Shown piece by piece: positions 1 through 11,629 of a DNA stretch of 64,000 bases (position 1 is its first letter; the number at the start of each line of letters is the position of its first letter). The stretch spans positions 165,857,079 through 165,921,078 of the forward strand of contig CM061141.1 of the NCBI GenBank assembly GCA_030789695.1. The letters are read 5' to 3'. Origin of the DNA: Scilla litardierei. Its lineage: Eukaryota > Streptophyta > Magnoliopsida > Asparagales > Asparagaceae. The notes under the pieces were generated by a model. The model had not been told where the DNA came from, searched no databases, and saw nothing but the letters and a program-made list of their open reading frames with translations. The translations under genes were made by a program, and so were the position numbers.

Positions 1-2478
1 GAGAGACTAAGCTTCACAAGTCACATAAAGAGGGGTCTGACCTCTCGTATTATGAAGTCTGCGAACACTTGTGAGTCTTATCCTCTTAGATATAATGGCC
101 GAAACCCATCTGTAAGACAGTGGGAGAATGAGTTGTCGAACTCAGTCTGGTACATACTGATGTACCCGAGTCTAGATTAACCAAAATAAGTTATTCGTAT
201 ATTTTATTAAGACACGTGTTCTTAATGAAACACAAGTCTGATAAAATAAAAAATGAAATGACAAAAGTGTTTAAACTGATTCGATTAGATGGTCAAATAC
301 TTAGCTACATTATATCTTGCGTAATTAAAAGAAAATATGATTTTCTCTCAAGGCAAGTCTGTTAACACATCGGTGTGTTAAAAGGTATGAATCACACTTA
401 GTTAGACTTGGTGCGATCCATAGCAAGCGACTCTGAGTTAAGTCCTCCCTCTGGGTTGAGACCTAGATATTAATGCCTAGGTTTTTGATAATGATCTATG
501 AGGACATTATAAATAAGATATTCATAAAATCAATCATTACGAAGTTGTATAATTACTCGAATTTCGTGGGACGAATTGTCGAGTTAGACATCATTACTGA
601 TGATGACTTAGTCAACTTCCGGGATGAAATTCAGAGTAGTAATTCCGACTTATAATTTGATGCAATCAGAATAGGTCCATATGCGTAAATAAATTTTGGA
701 ATTTAGTTTACGTGCACAAGGAAAATGTTTCCTCATTTTCTGCAAGTAAATCTTTAAGTTGAAAGGTTGGTGCAGAAAGAAAATAGTGAAGTACAATCTT
801 GTTGGTCGAGAACGGTTTTCATCTTAATTCCTATAAAACGGATTATGTTGAAATCGTCTCGCCAGCAAATGTGTACAGATCTACTCGGACCAAACTCAAT
901 GTAAAACACTCGTGTTGAACATGAAAATTTGAGCATTCACTTATAAGTTCGTTTTTCTAAATATGATTTAGACGGACCAACTTATATGAATTAGCCAGAA
1001 AGTTTTCAAGGTCAGTGGGAGCGTATAAATTACATACAATGCATCAAAGGAATGGAAGATATATTTTGACAAAGTAATCAAAAGTTTGATACTTTATCAG
1101 AAACAGATATGAGCCATTTGAAATGACCATTAACTAATTTAACATTATTATCGTAATATACGATGGACTGGATAAGATCTAAGTAAATAAAAATATTATG
1201 GATTTCGAAAGACCAAGTGAATTATTTGAATGAGATTCAAAGTGTTTGGTCTAACATAAACATAGAAACCCCTTAAGTCTATAGTGTAGACGATTTTAGC
1301 AGATCCACTCACGAAGGCTCTACCACATGAAGTCGGGAAAACTTATGTGTAAAAACGGTATAAGATACCGAGATAAATGGGCCTGAGTGCAAGTGGGAGA
1401 TGTAGGAATATAATGCCCTCGAGTCTATTTATCTCTGTGTGAATAGCACAAACATCTTGTTCGAAATAACAGTAAGCGGTTTGGTAATAATTTATCTAAG
1501 TTATATTGTAATGTTGATAACATTAGATATTAACTTAGGTAAAGTCCTGAGACTTTATGCAAGGTCAAACAGGTATCGAGATGAGTATCTCGATCATGGA
1601 GAAATGTTTGACCGTCTGTAGCATAAGTCTAAAAGGGTTCGTGGTCGTAGATGTTTCGAGACAAGGATATCGAAACATCGGGTAGACCATTGTGTCTTAG
1701 TCTTCACCGTTTATCGGTGGCGATGATCTCATGATCGTTCGACTTGGCGAAGTCGGAGACGAGACATAGGTTCTCATTAGAGAATGAGTTCACTGAACGA
1801 TCCACAAGAGTTATCATATGGTTACATTGACCAATCTGTCAATGATAACTCTTAGTGATGATAGGATAGTTGGTCTTTTGACTTGAGGTCAATTTACAAA
1901 CATGTGCGTGAACAGTGTCACTTAGATCACTGACCTAACTTCGAGGCTAGGCCTGTTGAAAGGTCTTTGATTGGGTGTCACTTGAAGCGTACGAGGAGAG
2001 TAATGACCAAGAGAGGATTCGTCTCTCCCTGTCAATGGGAGTTAGTGTCGTAGAGTTAGTTCGGTCTTTAGTAAAATCTCTGCACATAGTATGGGGGAAG
2101 AAGTCCAACATTAATTGACTAAAGATTGATAGAAACTAACCGGAGTCAAGTTATTGGGGTTGACAGTTTAACCGTACCCTAGACTTGATCTACACGACAT
2201 AGTTTGGAGGAAGAGACTATAACTGCAGGGACGTCAGCCACTGCTCAGGGTGGTCCCGAAAATTCTTATGTTGATGAGCTAACCACATTATGATGATTCT
2301 GAAACAGGGACATCAGCCACTGCTCGTGGTCTTTGTCGTATAGGGCTTCGAGCCCAACCTGTAGTAGGGTCAGACCGTAGGGTCACACGAAGAGTGCGAC
2401 CTTCGTCTAGTAATAGGTAGAAATTAGTTAGGGAGAATATTTTGCATTTTTGATGCAAGTGATGGAATAATTGCATTT
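1..2478 (+). mobile_element. Family-G Copia-like element, 3' internal part (truncated by window edge)
   Basis: This stretch aligns by eye, in the same order and strand, with 45470-47960, the internal 3' region of the complete G element. Both begin with the same 'gactaagcttcacaagtc' stretch and both run through a short RNase H relic into about 1.1 kb of conserved non-coding sequence. Reading frames are short and full of stops, so no gag-pol protein can be made here. The 5' half of the element lies outside the window. A small deletion near 2478 removed the polypurine tract and the first bases of the 3' LTR, apparently through the repeated 'gatgcaa' words. The Copia assignment comes from the primer site of the sister copy and the RNase H relic. 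Confidence 0.8.
1297..1340 (+). pseudogene. Copia RNase H C-terminal relic in G1
   Basis: A short frame reads ADPLTKALPHEV, the usual end of plant Copia RNase H, where a conserved Ala-Asp-Pro-hydrophobic-Thr-Lys motif precedes the polyprotein C-terminus. The surrounding frame is broken on both sides. It lies about 70 bp upstream of a 'caagtgggaga' purine run, the usual position of the polypurine tract in Copia elements. It is the only recognisable coding vestige in this copy and ties the non-coding family G to Copia. Confidence 0.6.
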
Positions 2479-2689
2479 GATGCAATATGATAATTTAAGT
2501 CTAGATGGAGACTAATTTGTATATGATGCAAAAGAGATTAAATGTGTTTTAAATAGTTTAAGACAATATTTAATGATATAAATGCAAGGAAAAGTTTACA
2601 GGTAAGACGGGAATGTCCTGGTCTACGCCCAGATTCGAACGGCATCCAAATCGGACGCCAAATGCCCAACTTATGCCCAAAACAGCCAA

Positions 2690-2940
2690 ATGGCTCAGTC
2701 TGGGTCAGACCAGGTTGACCCAGGCCAGACTAGGGTCTGGCCTGGGCACCTGGCCCGCCAGGCTGGGCGCCAGGCCACTGGGCCTGGGCCCGCGCCCCGG
2801 CCCAGGCGCCCTGGGCACCTGGGAGCCCGGCCCAGCGCCCGCCTGGGAGCCTGTGCCAGGCGCCAGGTGCCCAGGTCTGGGCCAGGTGCCCAGTCAGCTG
2901 GGTCTGACCAGTGGGGCCCACTTGCTGGGCCCCACCATTG
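2690..2940 (+). repeat. GC-rich imperfect repeat block inside G LTR
   Basis: About 250 bp of strongly GC-rich sequence is built from variants of 'gcccaggcgcc', 'ctgggcacctgg' and 'ggcctgggcc', with many short inverted matches. It sits between the 'aaatgcccaacttatgccc' and 'ccctagttttagtggg' segments of the LTR. The LTR at 41944-43132 has only about 60 bp at this place. The solo LTR at 22636-24095 has a different GC-rich block there. The open frames crossing it on both strands are artefacts of base composition. Confidence 0.75.
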
Positions 2941-3248
2941 GGTGCACAACCCTAGTTTTAGTGGGCAGTTTTGACGGCTGGTTTTTGCGAAAAACAAGTC
3001 GTAGGCTGAACTTTGGGCGGTCAATTGGAGGGTCAAATTAACTCCGATTGACGAACGGTTTTTTCCTATGCGTTCACCGTTGAACACCCTTCGAATTGAT
3101 AGGTTCTATCAATCATGATGCTCAACGATGAGTGAGTTAAAATTCACGGAAGTTTGCACTTTGTGAAGGACAAACTAACTTGATTTAATTAACTCTAAAA
3201 TTAGTAGTCCCACATCGGATTTTGAGTAAAGGGGAACAGTCAGCCGTC

Positions 3249-3257
3249 TATATAAAT
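3249..3257 (+). promoter_or_regulatory. TATA box of G LTR
   Basis: TATATAAAT lies in a context conserved in every G-family LTR of the window (42540, 59603, and on the minus strand at 23225-23233). It follows 'gtcagccg' and precedes 'aggggtct'. Its mid-LTR position fits the U3 core promoter. Confidence 0.65.
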
Positions 3258-3886
3258 AGGGGTCTGCTCTCCTCCTCAAAACTTGTCCCAAGCTCTAGAT
3301 CTGAGCGGCTCTCGTAAATGTTGGAGCACGCTCGGATCTAGGCTTAAATTAATATTTCTCTATCTCCCTAATATTTCTGCCTTACTCTTGAGGGCTCTGG
3401 CAAAGCCGCAAATGAGTTCGAATTCAGATCTGAAATCAAGGCGAAGGTTTCACTCGCATGAAACTTTCTTCGACGCGTGGTTGGCTCGACGATACGAGGA
3501 TTGATCATCTCGGGATACGGAGCGGTTCAGGGAGCGGTTCAGGGAGCGGTTCGAGGAGCGGCTCGACGTGAGACGGGAAGCGACTCGGAAGACGGTGCGG
3601 AACATCTCGCCTGCCCCAGGGTTGAGATTCCGGGTATGTATTTTATTAGCATTAGTTTAACTTAATCGCAGTAGGTTAGATCCTTCTTGGGATGGTCAGA
3701 TCCATCCCAAGTTGGCATAGATCTTGGCTAAGGGTCGTGTACCTTAGGGCTTAGTTAAATTGTTTAACTGCAAGTTAATTAGATTAACTTATTCTTCCGC
3801 TGCAAATTCTTTTCATGTCTATGTTCCGTCCGAATTAGGATGGGAATAGAGTTTTTTGTGCCCTAAGGGTCCCAGAAAACCCTTCA

Positions 3887-4620
3887 CAGCTTGGGGGAGG
3901 TATTATGCGATTTGATTTTCCCACTACAGACGAGACATCGGCACCTAGCACTACAGAGCCAGCTCATGCCGTCATCGCCTCCCCTTGCCACCTACATGAG
4001 TCAGAGCAGCCTATAGCATCAGAGGATATTATTAAGGAGGTTGTGCCAACAGTAACGGAGCAGCCATCAAGGATGACGTGACTTGGGACGATGACATCTG
4101 CACACAGATGGAGCCCGAATTGTGCCCCCTCCTATTGAGCCACCGCAACCACCTCCACTTTCTACAGAGGCTGAGCATCCCTTAGAGGATCACCCTTCCA
4201 CTGACGCTGAGGACTATCCCACAGAGATTATTGCTCCCATTCAGGGAGAATCTTTTACTCCGCATCCTTTGCATTTGATTCCCCTCCCGTGTATGATGTT
4301 TTTTATGATTCAGATTTTGATGACTCATTGCGCCGTTTGCAGGATACACATACATATGATCAAGAGGTACGATGGGACGTATACGAGGAGGAGAGCGAGG
4401 AGTTAGCACCCATGGATGATATTGAATTTGATCAGCAGGTGCGATGGGACGAGTCTGACGATGATGAGGAGTTGCCTGATGAGACCCACGCTTATATGCC
4501 AAAGCTACCTGAACAACTTGGGGCGACCAACGAGGAGTTGATTGACGTGGTGCATGAGAGTAGAGGTTTATTTCCAGGGAATTGTTGTCAATCGTATTTA
4601 ATTTTAAATAATTATATTGA
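3887..4620 (+). pseudogene. Gypsy element D, post-pol coding remnant (acidic/proline-rich)
   Basis: The segment opens with 'cagcttgggggaggt', the purine tract often found just after pol in Athila-type elements. It continues with an ATG at 3905 giving about 58 codons of Ser/Thr/Glu-rich protein. A second open stretch (about 4122-4300) is Pro/Glu-rich. After a frame change, a strongly acidic frame (4289-4600) follows, with FDSDFDDSL-like and ESDDDEEL runs. No catalytic motif is visible. The position suggests the extra ORF between pol and the 3' LTR, or a gag-pol linker. The exact product is not recognisable. The C LTR interrupts it at 4621 and an element G LTR truncates it at 3886. Confidence 0.45.
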
Positions 4621-6678
4621 TGACCGGACACGTGTTCATATTTCATCTTTTGCACACGCTCTTTACAATGCTTTCACATGCATTTCATCTCATTCCATGT
4701 TGTATATATCACATTTTGGTTTATATTGACTATTGGGTGTATTGCTTGTATTTCAGGTAAATATCGGCATTTCGACGTCTTCTGGAGTCAACCTTGCATG
4801 TCGGGACCAAAGCGCACGTATACGTCAAAGATCCGATGGCCAAAGAGAAGGATTTGAAGATTTGGAGCTTCAACCGATCGGGTGGACAGACCCACCCGAT
4901 TGGGTCGTGCACATATATCAGACCCGTACAGAAGCTGAAGTGAAGAGCAACTTACCCGATCGGTTCCGCGATCAGGTGAACCCACAGAGCTCTCCGTCTT
5001 TTTGGGCTTAATTCCAACCGATCGGGTGACATCTCACCCGATCGATTCATCTGTAGCCGCATTTTTCAAATTGACGAACCGACGACGCCACCCGCTCAGC
5101 TCACAGACCGGTTGAAGCTTCTGAAGCTTGATGGCACCGAAGCCACCCAATTGGTTGACTTTTCAACCAATCGGGTCATCTCTCTGGGTCATTTTTGGGA
5201 AGAACTCACCCGACCGGTTAACACTTCAACCGATCGGGTGGCCTTTTCTTCCCCTTTCGCGCACTTCTGCTCATTCATTGAATATCTGCTATCATTCCAG
5301 AGGTATTTTGGGTGATCTATTATTTTTTTAGCATCGGCCTCGTCGTTAGCTTTCCACCGATAGGTCGCATGCCTAAATCCGATTTTTCTACATTTTTCTG
5401 GAATTTTCTGAGCGCAGCTGGGTGCTGAATTTGGAAGCTGTCTGGATTTGCATTTCACCCGATTGGTTGGGTGTTCGGGTGGCCGATCGGTTGAGCCATT
5501 TTCAGTAGCTGAGTCTATGTTTATTTCCACCCGATCGGTTGATACTTCAACCGATCGGGTGGGCCTGTTTTAGCAGTTTTAGTGGGTTTTTTGGACCCGA
5601 ATTATTAAGGGTTTGTGGGGGCTTATTTATAGGCGATTGTGCACGACTTGTGGGAGTTCCTCCCCCATTTTTTCAGCATTTTTCCTCCCCTTTCTTGGGA
5701 TCTTTAGGGTAGGTTAGATTAGGTTTTCTACTTCAATAAATCTTGTAAAGGATTGGTGATTCAATTGCAAAATAAATATCTTTTCTCTCATTTTCATTGT
5801 TTTGTGTTATTTTCATTTTGCTTGATGATGAATGTTTGTTTGGATTTATTGATTGCTATCATGTTCTTCATCATTGAGTAGTTGTTGATGAACCCTAATA
5901 TGGGTTAGAGTAGGATTGATGCTTGGGATTTTACATTTGACTTGATTGCATGGCATGTGTTTGATGGAATGTGTCAATGGGGATTTCTAGCAATCTGAGT
6001 GCAATTCATATGGCGACACACTAGTGTGTCGGGGATTGGGGTCCGGTGTCTTTTCCAGTCAAGATCCGCTTTGATGGATTGCTAGAAATCACATTCGACC
6101 TATTTGGCCATTAGGGTTACGCGGGGGCGTTTTATTGTCATTGGCGGGAGAAAGATCGCCTCTGACCTTCGGGCCAATGGGAAATAAAACTGGCGTTTGA
6201 TCCCCTAGCCACAACTCATGCCCCAAGCATTGACATCGAAACCTCGCGCGTGGGAACAGCTTGGATGAAATGTTGGGAGTTATCATTGTGGCCTTAATGC
6301 TCCCAGTTGCGGTCGGTGTTAATGGATATGGGAATGCCCACCGTCCGGAACCAGGTAGACCTAGCGTATTGGTATCGGGCCCATGGGACGCTAGGTACCA
6401 CCTTTAGGGGCAATGTCTCACCCTGGGTCAAGTCAAATGCCAAGTGTCATGAATGCTCTAGCCCGTGTTAGCGGGGATTCTTTTCTTGTCTTTTTATTTC
6501 TTTCCTTTATTTCTACACTTCCATCCATATTATCCGTGTAGCTCTCACACAACCTAGGCGAGTCTAGTAGCCATTCAAGCCATCCACCTCCCTGAGTTTG
6601 ATAAACCCACACCCTACACTAACCGTGCACTTGCGGTAAAACGACACCGCGCCCAAACCGTAAACGGGGCGCCGGTCA
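4621..6678 (+). mobile_element. LTR of Gypsy family C (Athila-related, probably solo)
   Basis: The segment starts TGACCGG and ends CCGGTCA, a 7-bp terminal inverted repeat, and is 2058 bp long. Large parts align with the reverse complement of the Athila LTRs at 48506-50176 and 57883-59547. Matching features are CCGATCGG hairpins at 4860-5560, a TATTTATAGG box near 5623, and a downstream block with 'gggcccatgggacgct' and 'gtgcacttgcggta'. No primer site follows and no polypurine tract directly precedes it, so a solo LTR is likely. I could not find a clean TSD: the flanks are attga and tgacc. The end points are therefore supported mainly by homology and TG..CA termini. Confidence 0.7.
4860..5565 (+). 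repeat. Cluster of CCGATCGG-type palindromes in LTR C
   Basis: About ten variants of 'aaccgatcgggtg' or 'cacccgatcggtt' occur here, several paired as inverted repeats around 4-nt loops. The best is at about 5528-5563, where the arm CCACCCGATCGGTTGA is followed after TACT by its exact complement. Others lie near 4871, 4953, 5018, 5145, 5205 and 5455. The same motif pattern fills the Athila LTRs of this window. Confidence 0.8.
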
Positions 6679-8446
6679 TGACCCTCTTCGGAATACATTT
6701 ATTTTGGGGAAGAATTTTCCACATCAGATTGATGCAGCTCATCTCTTGCAGGGTACAGGTGGAGTCCTTGTGGAGATGCTGGGAGCCGCATTGCTGGAAT
6801 CTGATGGAGCCCATGGAGATAGGCACCTAGCAGAGCCACGAAAAGTGCAGATAGAGCAGCTGCCTGCACCAGCAAAGATACTGGATCCGCCTTTTGGTAT
6901 AGGTGATATCAATCTAGTAGTGTAGTATTTTATGCTTTCAATAAACACGAATCCTCTCGGCAGTGAGAGGACCGTATATGATTTTATATGCTTTCTTAGT
7001 TTAATAAATTCACCCCATATGATGGCTCAATTATCTTTTGCACTCTTATATTTGGCGTTTATTTCGCCACTCTCCCCAATTTTTATGTGATGTTTAAGCT
7101 TGGGGGGAGAGAGACTATTTTGTTGAGTGGCCCACCTATCTTGTCGTCGTCCTCTATTTATCTCATACACACATTGAGGACAAGGTGATGTTTAAGCTTG
7201 AGGGAGTGCATGGTGCACAGACTTTGCTTCATTGTGAAACACACTTCGAAATCCCAATGTGAACCATGTCCACTTCTATATTTATGTCTCACATGCTTCA
7301 TTTTCTATGAAATATCAAGGATTTTTTATGAACTCTGATATCTATTAGATTAGAGTTTAATTCCTTGATTAGTGTATCTTTGTTAATATTCTTTTTCACA
7401 GTAGAATCCATAGTTTCATAACCATATTCTCGAAACAGTTAAGCTAAAAATGAGTTAATCAAAATCTGAAAATTATTTGACTCATGCGTGATTTGATAGA
7501 TAATTCTATTGCCTCATGGATATTTAGTGATTCAAAAGAAATAGGATAACCCCACGACAACCAAAGTAGTGATGATTAGGATTTCTGAAACCGAGCCATG
7601 TCTAAATTCTATGCCTTTTCTTTTTCTTTTGTGAATAGCCAATAAATGATCTTTGATCATGTTTTGCATTCCATCACGTTTACGTGAGTTTGCAAAAATC
7701 CCAAAAATGCAAAAAAATCAAACAAATATCATGAATAAAAGGCCCTAGGGATTCTTCGTAATCCAATGCCCTAAGACCGTCTGGTCTGGGATGCATAGGC
7801 CGCTTTTTGTATATATTGAGTTATCTCGTGTATATAAAGACGGAAAATGCATATGAAATATTCATATAGCCAAAAACAATATAAAACTACAAAAATCCCA
7901 TATCCTTATCTCCATTTTTATATAGAACTAAGACATGTCAAAGTTGATGTGTTCTAGGAGTCTTGAAATGGTCGTAATGTGGTGATGCCTTACCTTGATT
8001 GAATTTGCTAAATTCATTCCATGAAGTATAACAAAATACCACGCATGCTTGAAAATGTTTGAACATGACATATTATACTGCTTGGAGAATGTATTGTGGA
8101 TATTGGTTTCATTTCTGTGAACTTATTATATTGCATGACAAACTATGATATGATATAACTCTACTCTCATTTTATTGCTTATCATGTTCATTACATTTAT
8201 TGAAATCCACGTAATTTTAATTTGAGCGAGACTTAAGTATTTGTTGTGTATATGTGTTCTAATTTCAAATTGACGCGTGTTCATAAGATCTTGCATATCT
8301 TGGGTTCTTGTATTTTCTGAATTTAAGATTGAACCTATTGTCTCCACTACACGCCACCGCCTCGCATCTCCATTGTATCCATCTCCCGTGTTAGCTTCTT
8401 ACTAGTCTTCCTCGAGGACGAGTAAGAGGTAAGCTTGGGGGAATTT
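6679..8446 (+). mobile_element. Gypsy element D, 3' untranslated interior with polypurine tracts
   Basis: No long reading frame is present; one open stretch of 73 codons (6704-6925) is unrecognised and ends in a stop. Three purine tracts of the form aagcttgggggag occur. Two are near 7096 and 7193, the second after 'cattgaggacaaggtgatgttt'. The third, at 8431-8445, follows 'ctcgaggacgagtaagag' and directly abuts the LTR start at 8447. The same series of tracts appears in the Athila element on the minus strand near 51530 and 50181, so this is the conserved 3' untranslated region of Athila/Tat-type elements. The last tract is the functional plus-strand primer site by position. Confidence 0.7.
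8431..8445 (+). promoter_or_regulatory. Polypurine tract of element D
   Basis: The run 'aagcttgggggaatt' lies immediately 5' of the LTR start TGATGTGTCA. Purine tracts at this place prime plus-strand DNA synthesis in LTR retrotransposons. The equivalent site in the Athila element (reverse complement of about 50177-50193) has the same core AGCTTGGGGG. Confidence 0.7.
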
Positions 8447-10620
8447 TGATGTGTCATTATATTCCACATTTTATCTAAATGATTACACGTCAAAATGATT
8501 GCTCATTTACATATTTCATATGATTTTACGCTATTATTTGGAATAATATGACTTTCGGAGCGTTTATATCCATTTCAAGGGTTTGGGACGATATTGGAGC
8601 AATTTGGAGTCAATAAGACTATCGGCGACGTGGGAGCACCAACGAGACTCATGATGACTTGCTCTAGGTGCCAAAAAAGAATACTGGAGCAAGGAAGGGG
8701 CAAGTGAGAAGGTCGCTCAATCGAGCTATGATGCGACGAAGGAATCGAGCGACCCGAAGTGCTGGAAACAGGACAGCCGTGCACTCTTTTAAATTCAGCT
8801 ATTACCTGAGATTTTTTCAGTATTTTTATGATATTTTTTCCAGATAGCATACTTCAAGATGGTTCCAATGCCATCAAGAACGTACCATCCGGAGGTCAGA
8901 TGAGCACTGGGGAATTTCTGCAAGCTGATGCTGCAGTGCTGAAATTCTGCTGAAATCTGTTTGACACCTACTCGACCGAGCAGAGGAATCTACTCAATCG
9001 AGTAGGGTGAAAATTCTGCTGAAATCTGTCAAATGTTACTGTTCGACCACTACTCGACCGAGCAGTTGACTGCTCGACCGAGCAGAGTGCTAAAATCTGT
9101 CAAATGCTGATGTTCGACCACTACTCGACCGAGCAGTTGGCTGCTCGATCGAGTAGCTGCATACTCGACCGAGCAGCTACGTACTCGGTCCGTGCAGGCA
9201 GAGTGTGATTTTAGGGAGAGCTGAAACCTACTGACAGACTCGACCGAGCAGCTACATACTCGACCGAGCAGGGCGCCTACTCGACCGATCAGACCCTACT
9301 GCGTGATTTTAGGGGAGAGCTCCAACCTACTAACAGACTTGACCGAGCAGCTTCCTGCTCGGACCGAGTCGCCGTGGGCCAAACTTCATCCGGATTTTGG
9401 GGACGATTTGGAGGGGTATTTTCGGGGTTGTTTCGCGAGGGTTTTGAAAGGGGGATTGGGCAGCCGTCAAAGGGAGGATTTTTGGAGATAGATTTTGGGG
9501 GCCTTTTGGTATACTTTTTAGAGAAGAGTTTTTTAGATCTCTTTTAGGGTTTTTTGGCGACAATCTTTTGGGGAGTTAGGCTATTCCCTAGACCCCTCCT
9601 TTGTATTAAGATAAGTACTGTTGCCCTTTTTAATTCTATTATTATTTTCTTTGTGATTTCTTATTGTTTATCCCTTTTTGATGCATGCAATGAAATCTTT
9701 GTGTGTTCTATTATCTATTGATATTGCTATGCTTGAGTAGTCTTTTCTAGGGCTAAGGGATTAGCACATGGATCTTAGGATTTAGACGCAAAGTTGGGAT
9801 TTTTATGGTGCGTTGGATATAAATGGGGCTGTATTTTGGTTGATCTCGCAAGATTCCTAGGAGAACTCGTACTAAGATCGTGCACACGGTAGGTGGAATC
9901 GATTAGCTTAATGAGTATCCAACAGATTTAATTAGGGAGTTAGTGGATTCAACCGAGGTACGTGACCATGCATGGCTCATGCCTTGATGGGATCCACCGA
10001 CGAACTATATCACTAATTGACGGCTAACGCCATTGCGTCAATAAGAGCCACCAAAATACCTCGAAGCTCTAACCTACGAGAGCGGTACAAGTTGATAGCG
10101 TTCGAACCACGAGAGTGGTGAGAACTTTGTAGATCCTTAATGCACATATCGTATGCACCTATCGCAAGAGCGGGGTTTAAGCGATACGTTAGATTCATGA
10201 TGCCCAGACGCATGAATTCACTTTCTAGATGCTACAATCCCCCGATAAAACCAATGCAACGTAAGAGTCATAGCCTAGCGTTGACATCCGACGGTCCTAG
10301 CGTCGAGTCTTAAAGCCCTAATCTTTTATATTTTATTCTTTTATATTGCGTGGAATCCCTTGTTTGCGACATCGAGTGACACGACCTTCGCATCCATCAC
10401 CATTACAACATTCTATATTCCACATCCACCAATAAACCCGCAAGTCTAACTCAACCTAAGAGTAGATAGGTAGTATAGCACCGCTTCTCCGTGTTCGATA
10501 CCCACTTAACACTATACAGAGCGATTGCGGTAAACAACATCGTTTCGGAGTTGATTCCGGCTCGATAAAGTTTATGCTTAGACTTGACGACGAAGTCTAA
10601 GCACGACGACAACAACAACT
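8447..10620 (+). mobile_element. 3' LTR of Gypsy element D (end approximate)
   Basis: The LTR begins TGATGTGTCATTATATTCC after the polypurine tract. It contains a cluster of CTCGACCGAGCAG motifs at 8970-9360. Its distal part carries 'ctccgtgttcgatacccac' and 'gcgattgcggtaaac', which match the end regions of the C and Athila LTRs and support a related Athila/Tat family. Its end is not sharply defined. Candidate CA termini lie between about 10608 and 10622, just before the gag fragment of element A. Open frames across it are not coding. No downstream TSD can be tested because element A abuts. Confidence 0.6.
8970..9360 (+). repeat. Cluster of CTCGACCGAGCAG motifs in LTR D
   Basis: About twelve copies of 'actcgaccgagcag' and variants (ctcgatcgag, ctcggaccgag) occur in both orientations. 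Two longer units containing 'cctactgacagactcgaccg' are also repeated near 9225 and 9325. The arrangement is analogous to the CCGATCGG cluster of LTR C, but the core word is different. Confidence 0.75.
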
Positions 10621-10625
10621 GACAC

Positions 10626-11629
10626 TTGCTTGCAGAACTTCTGGGAGGGGTCTTTGAAATTTCTAATGGAGCAGTCGAGGAGGCTGTGGTACCAGCTCCT
10701 GGGGGACTTTCGAAGAGTGGAGTAGAAGCCTCGGCAGAGCGGGGCGTCGTCGGCCCCCTGGAATACCAGACCCCTTTGTAGTCCATTACGTGATCTTCCG
10801 GGTCCCTCGTGCCATCGTACTTCTCTAAGGTCGGTACCTTGAATCTGGATGGTCCCCGGGCATCGGTACTGCTTCCCGCTAGCAGGCAGCGGTCGTCCCT
10901 GGGACTTTCGTGGACTGATAGTGCTTCGACACGAGGGACCAGCTGCCCCGACGGGCTGAATGGGTTTTCAGAAGAATCAGCTTGACACCAATCCTGGCTG
11001 GGGATTGGCGTCGGTCGTCGAGCGTTCCTCCTCTCGCGGTAGTCCTCTCGGCCCCTATGCCTCCTTGGGCATGGGCTCCTGCCCCGACCCTGTCGAGCCT
11101 CGGTGGTCTGACAGTTGGGCGACCGTCGGTGCACTGAGCGTGACCGCTGGGACGAGGCCATGGTTGACTTGTCTCTGGTCCACTATGGCCTTACATCCGC
11201 CCCATTCTAGAGTAAGGTAAGGTTGAGGGACCGCACCAGGATGAAGTTAGGCATGGTGAACCTTCGCTCCGTTTTTGCATCCTCACCGTCGTGATTGATG
11301 ACCACGGCCGAGCGCAGTAGATGGTGGTGCTCCTGTTGGTCGGGGACAATTACTATGACACCCTCCGGGAGGCATGGGTTGTCCACGAGCTGTCGGATTG
11401 CTGTGACCAGTGTCTGAAAGTGGGCGTTTGTCTCTTGGGCGAAGAGACAGAGTTGTTCCTGAGTCACTGAGCATGAGTCGTCGGTGTCCTTGGTGTTACG
11501 GCTATGCCCGTTCTCGGGCAAGATGTAGTCCTCCTCCTCATGGATAGGCGGCATGCGTCCCGTTCCATTGCAAGATGACTCCATTTCGGCGGGGCGGTTG
11601 ATTGACATGGGTGTTTCTTCGTTTCTCAC
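10626..11629 (-). pseudogene. Tat-type Gypsy gag, N-terminal part (element A)
   Basis: Read on the minus strand from 11629, the first 140 codons include CLFAQETNAHFQTL. After an in-frame stop near 11207 the same frame continues into an Arg/Ser-rich stretch and then FKVPTLEKYDGTRDPEDHV. That last motif is the hallmark of the plant Ty3/Gypsy gag domain, in which a Phe-x-x-Pro-x-hydrophobic start is followed by YDGxxDPxxH. The reading frame decays after about 10740 and is cut off near 10626, so the zinc knuckle, protease and polymerase are absent. Gag would form the virus-like particle. The start sits just downstream of the element A primer site and LTR, as expected for a 5' truncated copy on the minus strand. 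Confidence 0.75.

Larger units (their letters stand above)
2479..3886 (+). mobile_element. 3' LTR of family-G element copy 1
   Basis: The sequence is homologous to the 1189-bp LTR at 41944-43132. Shared landmarks are the 'cccacatcgga' block, a TATA box in 'tctatataaatagggg' (TATA at 3249-3257), the 'gttggagcacgctcggatcta' leader and the terminal 'gggtccc..aaaaccc' segment. The end is placed at 3886 (cttca) by comparison with the solo copy at 22636. The first ~25 bp of the LTR are deleted. It is longer than the complete-element LTR because it holds a GC-rich block at about 2690-2940. The following base starts an unrelated Gypsy interior, so this element had inserted there. Confidence 0.8.

Noticed and set aside
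2613..3087. Overlapping long open frames on both strands (up to 142 codons)
   Set aside because: They lie in the GC-rich repeat block of a G LTR, where stop codons are rare by composition. The translations are Pro/Gly/Ala/Arg repeats with no domain.
4616..6683. TSD for LTR C
   Set aside because: Flanking attga and tgacc do not match. An 'atgac' word is present at both ends but would imply LTR ends without TG..CA, so I did not call it.
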